From Treponema sp. (GTDB lineage: Bacteria > Spirochaetota > Spirochaetia > Treponematales > Breznakiellaceae): 10,803 nucleotides of DNA. Below the pieces are notes generated by a model. It saw nothing but the letters and a program-made list of their open reading frames with translations, ran no database searches and was not told the origin of the DNA. Each line of letters starts with the position of its first letter. Within the stretch, counting starts at the first letter, position 1. Below are positions 5,454 through 10,803 of this stretch, piece after piece. Location: positions 1-10,803 of the forward strand of contig JAISYA010000228.1 of NCBI GenBank assembly GCA_031270205.1. The letters are read 5' to 3'. The translations under genes were made by a program, and so were the position numbers.

Positions 5454-6509
5454 TTATAGTTTTGCCCCGCCCCACATTTCGTTAATGTAGCGGCGCACAA
5501 TAAAAGTAAATACAAGGGCCGGCAAAATGAGTACAATACTCCCCGCGGCGGCGTATTGAATGCCGCTTGAAGTGGTCCCGATTGCCTTATACACCACAAG
5601 GGAAAGCGTCTGATTCCTGTTCGTGAGTATCAGCGCGGAAATAGTATCGTTCCACGCGGTATTAAATGCGTACATGGAACTTGCCGCCATAGCGGGAAAC
5701 GCCAGGGGCAGCGTAATGTACAGAAAGGTCTGCAGAGGATTGGCCCCAAACACCAGGCTTGCTTCCTCCAGTTCGCGGCTTATTCCCATAAAAATACTGG
5801 AAGTAATCCACGCGGTAAGGGCGATATTCGGCACCGAATAAAGCAGGGCAAGGCCGATCCGGGTGTCAAAAAGACCGAAATTGATAAGCAGTTTTGCCAT
5901 GGGAATCGTAATGCCCACTACGGGAAACATACGCACAATTAAAATACCCAGATTGATTTTTTCTTTGAAGGGGAAATCATAACGGGCCATCGCGAAACCG
6001 GCCATACTGCCAAGGGTGAGTGAAATAAGAATCGTCAGGAGCGACACAATAATACTGTTTCTTAAAGCCGGCGCCGCGTTGTTTACTATTTTGAAAAACT
6101 GGTTAAAGTTATAGAGGACTTCTTTAGTATAGGTAAATTCTTTTTCACCCTGAACGCGGGTAACGCTGAAATCTTCAAGAAGTTTTTCGCCGGAAACCGT
6201 AACATTGTACTGCCTCTTAAAATGGGTTTCCAGCCGCGAGGCGGTTCCGCTGGTGATAACGGAACGGTAGCCCTGCCCGTCGCCGCGGTCGTGGAAAATT
6301 TCGTACTGCCCGTCTTCAGCGGGGACTACTTTTACCGTAAGCGTCATGGAAGGGAAAAGCCGTTTGGGGAATTGGCTCATTTCAACGGCGCTTGAAAAAG
6401 CCACGGTAATAAAATAGAGCAGCGGCGCCGCCACCAGGAAGAGCATGCCGGCGAGTACAATGGCCGTCACGGTTTTTTGGACAATGTTAAGGCGATCCAC
6501 ATTATTCAT
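5454..6509 (-). CDS. Carbohydrate ABC importer permease, MalG type, with enlarged external loop
   Basis: This is a 351-residue inner-membrane protein. The first membrane helix is at about 13-38 and the remaining five lie between about 150 and 338. The cytoplasmic EAA loop (E249-A-S, G255, then LP at 267-268) docks to the ATPase. Residues about 45-145 form an external segment of about 100 residues between helices 1 and 2, rich in charged and aromatic residues. Usual MalG-type proteins are near 280 residues, so this loop is clearly enlarged; it recalls the extra periplasmic domain of MalF in E. coli. The start overlaps the upstream permease stop in an ATGA, a sign of coupled translation. The substrate is inferred from the divergent uxaC gene. 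Confidence 0.92.
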   Translation of the reverse strand: MNNVDRLNIVQKTVTAIVLAGMLFLVAAPLLYFITVAFSSAVEMSQFPKRLFPSMTLTVKVVPAEDGQYEIFHDRGDGQGYRSVITSGTASRLETHFKRQYNVTVSGEKLLEDFSVTRVQGEKEFTYTKEVLYNFNQFFKIVNNAAPALRNSIIVSLLTILISLTLGSMAGFAMARYDFPFKEKINLGILIVRMFPVVGITIPMAKLLINFGLFDTRIGLALLYSVPNIALTAWITSSIFMGISRELEEASLVFGANPLQTFLYITLPLAFPAMAASSMYAFNTAWNDTISALILTNRNQTLSLVVYKAIGTTSSGIQYAAAGSIVLILPALVFTFIVRRYINEMWGGAKL

Positions 6510-7387
6510 AATTGCGCCCCAAGGTAAGTACCGCGCCTGCTTGCCCGGTAGTACAGCATGGTAACGAGAAACACGATTACGGTTGTGGTAAATGAGAGGG
6601 TAAAAGCGAGTTTACCGCTGGAAGGAACGCCGGGAATAACGTCTTCGTAAAAAGCGATACGTTCCACCAGAAACGGCACTTTGCCGTGGCCAAGTACCAT
6701 TACCGCGATGGCCCAAACCTGTACGGCGGAAATGAGCCGCAATATAATCGACGTAACAATAGAAGGCTTTAATATGGGGAGGGTGATATCCTTAAAAATA
6801 CGCCACTTGTTGGCGCCGAATGAATAAGCCGCTTCCCGAATTTCTTTTGATATGCCCTGCAGCCCCGCGGAAAGTATAATCATTACGGAAGGGGTTACCG
6901 TCCAGGTATCAATAAGGATGATAAGCAACAGCGCGGAAAAGCCCTCGGCGTTCATAAAGACCAGCGGGCTTTTAAGGATCCCCGTTCCCATGAGCAGTGA
7001 GTTGATCCAGCCGTCCCGAAAAAGCCCTGTTTTCCACAGTATCGCTACGGCGGTGGGCGTAATAGCCATTGGTATCATGGCGGCAAACATAAGGATATGA
7101 GAAAATTTAAATTTGATGTTGAGCAGCACTGCCAGAATCAGGGCAATAAGGTATTGCAGTATTACTGAAATGGCGGCAAAAAGGGCAGTGTTGTATACCG
7201 ACTCCAGGAACAGGTCCGACCGCCACATCAGTAAAAAGTTCCCCGTAAGGGTAAAGCCGCCTTCGCCTGTGGTAAACACTTCGGCTATACCGGAAAGTAC
7301 CGGAAGCAGCCAAAAAGCCATGTAATACATAAAGGCGGGCGTCATGAGGAGATATGGGACGATTTTCCGCCTGCCTGTTTCCATCAT
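6506..7387 (-). CDS. Carbohydrate ABC importer permease, MalF type
   Basis: This is a 293-residue inner-membrane permease with six predicted helices, beginning at about 11-36. The EAA loop is REAAYSFGANKWRIF followed by LP at 203-204, the coupling site for the ATPase. The length is usual for UgpA/LacF-type members, without the large insert of E. coli MalF. The start is one of two adjacent ATG codons (7387 or 7384), with a weak GGGA-like ribosome binding site five to eight bases upstream. It follows the binding-protein gene after 75 bases that hold a strong stem-loop, and overlaps the next permease by four bases. With that protein it would form the transmembrane channel. Confidence 0.93.
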   Translation of the reverse strand: MMETGRRKIVPYLLMTPAFMYYMAFWLLPVLSGIAEVFTTGEGGFTLTGNFLLMWRSDLFLESVYNTALFAAISVILQYLIALILAVLLNIKFKFSHILMFAAMIPMAITPTAVAILWKTGLFRDGWINSLLMGTGILKSPLVFMNAEGFSALLLIILIDTWTVTPSVMIILSAGLQGISKEIREAAYSFGANKWRIFKDITLPILKPSIVTSIILRLISAVQVWAIAVMVLGHGKVPFLVERIAFYEDVIPGVPSSGKLAFTLSFTTTVIVFLVTMLYYRASRRGTYLGAQL

Positions 7388-7429
7388 TGTCGTCCCGCCC
7401 TTATACGGTTTATGTGTTTTTGGCGGAAA

Positions 7430-7457
7430 TTGTCCGGAAACTTCAGTTTCCGGACAA
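7430..7457. promoter_or_regulatory. Intercistronic stem-loop between binding-protein and permease genes
   Basis: TTGTCCGGAAAC (7430-7441) and GTTTCCGGACAA (7446-7457) form a perfect 12-pair stem with a four-base loop, five bases after the binding-protein stop codon. No run of T follows on the minus strand, so it is not a full terminator. Stem-loops at this place are known to protect the binding-protein mRNA and reduce expression of the downstream permeases, which fits the need for excess binding protein. Confidence 0.75.
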
Positions 7458-7462
7458 CTCTA

Positions 7463-8743
7463 CTAATTACGCAGCGCTTTGCACTTGCTGTCGAGGTCCG
7501 AGAGGAACGTATTGCTTGGGGCCTGCTGCGATTGCACCGTCTGGTTAAACGCGTCAATGTAGAGCAGCTTTACCGCGTTCCAGTCTTTGTAATCCGCGGA
7601 AGGTACGCCCGAAACAATCGTGTTGCCAAGCATTTTATTGCCCGCGGTCATTACCACATCTTCACTGCTCAAAAGGGGACCGACTTCGTTAATGGGACTT
7701 AAGAAGCTCATGTTGAAATTAAAGTCGTAGTTTATCTGTGCCGTAGTAACATAATCGATCCACGCTTTGGCAAGGTCCTGGTGAGGCGCGCCTTTCTGCA
7801 CTCCCCAGCACCACGCGCCGGAAGTGGATCCCGCGCCCCGGCTGCCCCTGGGAGCGGCCCCAATAACCCATTGATTGGGAGCGGCGTTGTACGCAACCCC
7901 GATGGGACTCATGTGGGCAAACGTAAGCCATACGTCCCCCGAGCGCATGGGATCGGTAGGCGCGCTGTACTGGGCCTGCTCCGCGTAAAAGCCGTTTCCT
8001 TTGGCGATAGCGGCAATAATACCCAACGCTTGCTTAAAGCCGTCGGAGGTAAAGTCCGGGAAACCGCCGCCGTACGCCAGGGCCATGCCGGCCATGGGGT
8101 ACAGAAGCTGCGAACCCTGGGCGCTCGCGGGCAACATGGTTTTGCCTTTCCCCTCACCTTTGGCGATATTTACCGCCCATTCGGCGTATTGTTCCCAGGT
8201 AATACCGTTCACCACGTTTTGTCTGGTAAGGCCGCCGGGCAGATATTTCAGCGCGTCAACATGCGCGGCAAGAACATATACATCAAAACTGTTGGGGACA
8301 AAATAGCGCGCCGAACCTTTGTTTGTGGCAGCGTCGTACATTTTGGTAAGGCTTGAACCGCTGTGGATCATGGACGAGATGTCGGCCATCCAGCCGCCGT
8401 TTATATAGGGGCCCGTGCGGGACGTGTCCACATAGAGAACGTCACTAATGATATTGCCCGTACTCTGTTCACTCTCAATTTTTTTGATGCAGTCGTCCTG
8501 GGTGATAAATTCAAGATTTACCTTAACGCCGTACTTCTGCTCAAAACCTTTTACGAACACGTCGATAACATACTCTTTCTCGTGAGGCTGCGGCGTACCG
8601 CTGTACGCGATGGTAATTTCTTTGCTGGCAGCCCGCGCTCCCTCCGAAGGAGAAGCGCCCGATTCTTTCCTGGCTCCGGCAAAAGCACTGTTTGTGACGA
8701 GCAAAACCAGGCCCGCCAACGCCAATTTTCCGCTTAACTTCAT
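7463..8743 (-). CDS. Periplasmic sugar-binding protein of an ABC importer (family 1 type)
   Basis: This 426-residue protein should capture the substrate in the periplasm and deliver it to the MalF/MalG pair. Residues 1-22 are a classic signal peptide with a probable cut after AFA. There is no lipobox cysteine, so it is predicted to be soluble rather than a lipoprotein. The mature part begins with a low-complexity stretch (GARKESGASPSEGARAASKE) and then the strand ITIAYSG, as in extracellular solute-binding proteins that bind oligosaccharides. Motifs such as FEQKYGVKVNLEF and WLTFAHMSP followed later by SGAWCWGVQKGAP fit that fold. The ATG at 8741-8743 has GAGGAGG seven bases upstream, far better than a start 65 codons earlier. 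Substrate is inferred to be a uronate or a uronate-containing oligosaccharide. Confidence 0.9.
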   Translation of the reverse strand: MKLSGKLALAGLVLLVTNSAFAGARKESGASPSEGARAASKEITIAYSGTPQPHEKEYVIDVFVKGFEQKYGVKVNLEFITQDDCIKKIESEQSTGNIISDVLYVDTSRTGPYINGGWMADISSMIHSGSSLTKMYDAATNKGSARYFVPNSFDVYVLAAHVDALKYLPGGLTRQNVVNGITWEQYAEWAVNIAKGEGKGKTMLPASAQGSQLLYPMAGMALAYGGGFPDFTSDGFKQALGIIAAIAKGNGFYAEQAQYSAPTDPMRSGDVWLTFAHMSPIGVAYNAAPNQWVIGAAPRGSRGAGSTSGAWCWGVQKGAPHQDLAKAWIDYVTTAQINYDFNFNMSFLSPINEVGPLLSSEDVVMTAGNKMLGNTIVSGVPSADYKDWNAVKLLYIDAFNQTVQSQQAPSNTFLSDLDSKCKALRN

Positions 8744-8779
8744 ACTAAACCTCCTCAGTTTTGTATTAAAGATAGCTAT

Positions 8780-8808
8780 AGTATAACGCCCATTGGCCGG
8801 GAATACAA
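8780..8808 (-). promoter_or_regulatory. Probable promoter of the importer operon
   Basis: On the minus strand TATACT (8780-8785) matches the -10 consensus at five of six positions. TTGTAT (8803-8808), 17 bases away, matches the -35 only in its first three bases. The expected leader is about 30 bases and ends in the strong ribosome binding site of the binding-protein gene. The weak -35 box suggests that an activator may be needed. Confidence 0.5.
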
Positions 8809-8847
8809 ATGTTTTTTTGAAATGATAACCCTTTGGTTCAGGACGCC

Positions 8848-8876
8848 TTGTCAGATGATCCGCTTTGGGATATGCT
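8848..8876 (+). promoter_or_regulatory. Probable promoter of uxaC
   Basis: TTGTCA (8848-8853; five of six) and TATGCT (8871-8876; four of six) are separated by 17 bases, giving a leader of about 15 bases before the GTG start. It lies back to back with the importer promoter in the same 154-base gap, so one regulator could control uptake and catabolism together. No clear GntR-type (UxuR/ExuR) operator was found. Confidence 0.5.
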
Positions 8877-8897
8877 GAATTAAATGGAGGCATTGTG

Positions 8898-10364
8898 GTG
8901 AAACAATTTATGGACGATAATTTCCTCCTGGCGGGCAAAACAGCCCAACAACTGTACCATGAGGCGGCGGCGGGGGAACCGATTTTCGATTACCACTGCC
9001 ATTTGATACCGAAGGAAATCGCGGAAAACCGGCGCTTTCCGGACCTGGCTTATATGTGGCTGGGGGGGGACCATTACAAATGGCGGATGCTTAGGGCAAA
9101 CGGTATTCCCGAAAGGCTCATTACCGGAGAGGCCGATCCCTACGACAAATTCCTTGCCTGGGCGGAAACGGTTCCGAGGCTGATCGGGAATCCCCTCTAC
9201 CACTGGACGCATCTGGAATTGCAGCGTTACTTCAATATCAGCGAGCCGCTGAACCCCCAAAGCGCGCCTGACATTTGGAAGGCGGCCAATGAACGGCTCA
9301 ATACCGATCCGGACCTTTCAGTGTTCGGGATTTTTAAAAAATTTAAAGTCTTCGCGGTGGGCACTACCGATGATCCCGCGGACAGTCTGGAATGGCACGA
9401 GCAGGCCAAAGGCGCAACCGCGACCAGGGTCATGCCCTCTTTCAGGCCCGACCGGATTCTCAATATCGACAAACCGGATTTCGGCGAATACATCGCAAAA
9501 CTGGGAGCAGCCGCGGGCAAAAGCATCGGCGCTCTTGACGATCTTCTCGCCGTTGTCCGCGAGCGGATCGATTACTTTGACCGCCTGGGCTGCCGCGCCT
9601 CGGATCACGCCCTTGAATTTCCGCCTTTCGCAACCGCCTCGCAAGACAGGGCCGGCGCGGGACCGGGGGCGATTAACCGCGGCCTCTGGGAAAAGGAAGC
9701 GCGGGAGATCTTTGCCGCGGCCCTGGCGGGACAAGCGCCGGACAGCCGCGGAGCAGAGTCCTGGAAGACTTTTCTCCTGGAATTCCTCGGCGGTGAATAT
9801 TGCGGCCGGGGCTGGGTCATGCAGCTTCATTTTGCCGCGATCCGCGGCATCAACAGCGCCGCTCTCGCCCGGCTGGGGCCGGACACGGGCTACGACGCGG
9901 TACACGATCATCCGCTGGCGGAAAAACTCTCCCTGCTGCTGAACCTGCTCAATTCAGCGGGGAAACTTCCCAAGACGATCCTCTACAGTCTTAACAGCAA
10001 GGATTTTTACACCCTGGGCACAATCATGGGGAGCTTTCAGGGCGCCGCGGATTCCACGGAGGCGGGGATTCCCGGCAAGATGCAGCTCGGTTCGGGCTGG
10101 TGGTTCCTGGACCACATTGACGGAATGGAAGCCCAGATGAAGATACTGGGTAACATCGGCCTCCTCTCCCGTTTTGTGGGCATGCTCACCGATTCCCGCA
10201 GTTTCCTTTCGTACCCCCGGCATGAATATTTCCGCCGTATCCTCTGCAACATTTTGGGAACCTGGGCCGAGAACGGGGAGATACCCAACGACCTTGAACT
10301 GCTCGGCGGTATGGTTAAGGACATTTCGTTCAGGAACGCGGAGAGCTACTTTCTGAGATACTGA
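8898..10364 (+). CDS. uxaC: Uronate isomerase (glucuronate/galacturonate isomerase)
   Basis: This 488-residue cytoplasmic enzyme converts D-glucuronate to D-fructuronate, and D-galacturonate to D-tagaturonate, the first step of hexuronate breakdown (EC 5.3.1.12). It aligns by eye with E. coli UxaC along its whole length: an MxxFMxxxFLL start, FDYHCHL with the metal-type H33 and H35, GDHYKWR, IGNPLYHWTHLELQR, VGTTDDP-DSLE, then GSGWWF, GLLSRFVGMLTDSRSFLSY and RHEYFRRILC near the end. I chose GTG at 8898: it lies seven bases after GGAGG and matches the E. coli N-terminus. The adjacent GTG at 8895 or an ATG at 8865 would add residues absent from the family. It faces away from the importer operon. 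Its last 35 bases overlap the convergent pseudouridine synthase gene. Confidence 0.96.
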   Translation: MKQFMDDNFLLAGKTAQQLYHEAAAGEPIFDYHCHLIPKEIAENRRFPDLAYMWLGGDHYKWRMLRANGIPERLITGEADPYDKFLAWAETVPRLIGNPLYHWTHLELQRYFNISEPLNPQSAPDIWKAANERLNTDPDLSVFGIFKKFKVFAVGTTDDPADSLEWHEQAKGATATRVMPSFRPDRILNIDKPDFGEYIAKLGAAAGKSIGALDDLLAVVRERIDYFDRLGCRASDHALEFPPFATASQDRAGAGPGAINRGLWEKEAREIFAAALAGQAPDSRGAESWKTFLLEFLGGEYCGRGWVMQLHFAAIRGINSAALARLGPDTGYDAVHDHPLAEKLSLLLNLLNSAGKLPKTILYSLNSKDFYTLGTIMGSFQGAADSTEAGIPGKMQLGSGWWFLDHIDGMEAQMKILGNIGLLSRFVGMLTDSRSFLSYPRHEYFRRILCNILGTWAENGEIPNDLELLGGMVKDISFRNAESYFLRY

Positions 10365-10803
10365 AGCCCGCCTGTTTTTCCATTTGTGTAATCAGCGCCG
10401 CCATGTCCCTGGGCAGGGGGGCGCTGAGTCTGAGCCGCTCCGCGCCCGGAACGGTCAGCGCAAGCGCGGCGGCGTGGAGGCCAAGCCGTGCCAGGAGGGG
10501 CTTTTCTTCCAGCGGATCGCCGCGCCAGCCCCGCTTGAACGAAGAGAGCAGCGCCGGCTTGCCGTTTCCGTAGAGAACGTCGCAGACAACGGGAAAACCG
10601 AGCGCGGCGGCGTGCACCCGTATCTGATGGGTTCTGCCGGTTTCGGGCCAGGCCTCAAGTATGCTGTAATTGCCGGCGCAGCCTAACAGACGGAAGCGGG
10701 TAAGAGACTTTTTCCCCTGGTATTTGTCGATAATCGTCAGGTGGCGTTTGTTGCCATTGGGGACCAGCGGAAGATCGCAAGTCCTTTCGTCCCAGGGCGG
10801 CCG
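10330..10803 (-). CDS. RluA-family rRNA/tRNA pseudouridine synthase, C-terminal part
   Basis: The 157 visible residues enter from the right edge of the window and lack the N-terminus. The segment EAWPETGRTHQIRVHAAALG followed by FPVVCDVLYG is the highly conserved RTHQIRVH motif of the RluA family, which turns uridine into pseudouridine in structured RNA. A LHAAAL motif and a PLPRDM-type end follow, as in RluC/RluD-like members. The catalytic aspartate (HRLD motif) lies outside the window, so activity and the RNA target cannot be judged. The stop at 10330-10332 lies inside the end of uxaC on the other strand, giving a 35-base convergent overlap. It is a housekeeping gene with no functional link to uronate use. 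Confidence 0.88.
   Translation of the reverse strand, partial: RPPWDERTCDLPLVPNGNKRHLTIIDKYQGKKSLTRFRLLGCAGNYSILEAWPETGRTHQIRVHAAALGFPVVCDVLYGNGKPALLSSFKRGWRGDPLEEKPLLARLGLHAAALALTVPGAERLRLSAPLPRDMAALITQMEKQAGFSISESSSPRS

Noticed and set aside
7781..8356. A 191-residue plus-strand ORF opposite the binding-protein gene.
   Set aside because: It is a shadow of a clear coding frame with signal peptide and ribosome binding site; its own sequence is arginine/alanine-rich without recognisable motifs.
9318..9911. A 197-residue minus-strand ORF inside uxaC, and a 217-residue plus-strand ORF in another frame.
   Set aside because: Both lie within a full-length, well-conserved uxaC and have low-complexity shadow composition.

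Overview
The window looks like chromosomal DNA of a spirochaete close to the termite-gut treponemes. This is an inference: the base composition is moderately GC-rich, and the binding-protein signal peptide ends in an 'AFAGARKES'-type junction that is common in Treponema sugar-binding proteins. No rRNA, tRNA or housekeeping marker is present to prove it.

The left part (1-3160) reads as the edge of an integrated phage-like or other mobile element. It holds the tail of an unidentified ORF, a small DUF2335-type membrane protein, a convergent helix-turn-helix protein resembling phage small-terminase/DNA-packaging proteins, a 670-base gene-free AT-rich stretch full of short palindromes, and a 411-residue tyrosine recombinase read leftward. 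Two related, nearly perfect AT-rich palindromes lie about 1.6 kb apart in opposite orientation and bracket the recombinase. Five copies of the heptamer ACTTGAC/GTCAAGT flank it as well.

The middle part (3160-4330) is a block of foreign composition. One AT-rich gene (about 30% GC, hand counted on sample lines) encodes a short QueG-like iron-sulfur protein. It has its own near-consensus promoter and a candidate terminator, and related inverted repeats sit at both edges of the low-GC block. Next to it are a cluster of three alternating palindromic arms and a weakly supported 46-residue membrane ORF.

The right part (4331-10803) is ordinary metabolic chromosome. A leftward operon encodes a complete carbohydrate ABC importer: periplasmic binding protein, two MalF/MalG-type permeases and a MalK/UgpC-type ATPase. 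A perfect stem-loop separates the binding-protein gene from the permease genes. Divergent from it, over a shared 154-base promoter region, is uxaC (uronate isomerase). This makes uptake of a uronate or uronate-containing oligosaccharide the most likely job of the transporter. The window ends inside a convergent RluA-family pseudouridine synthase gene whose 3' end overlaps the end of uxaC.

The best candidates for something undescribed are the inward-facing palindrome pair around the lone recombinase and the repeat-bounded single-gene iron-sulfur cassette. Neither can be proved from one window.
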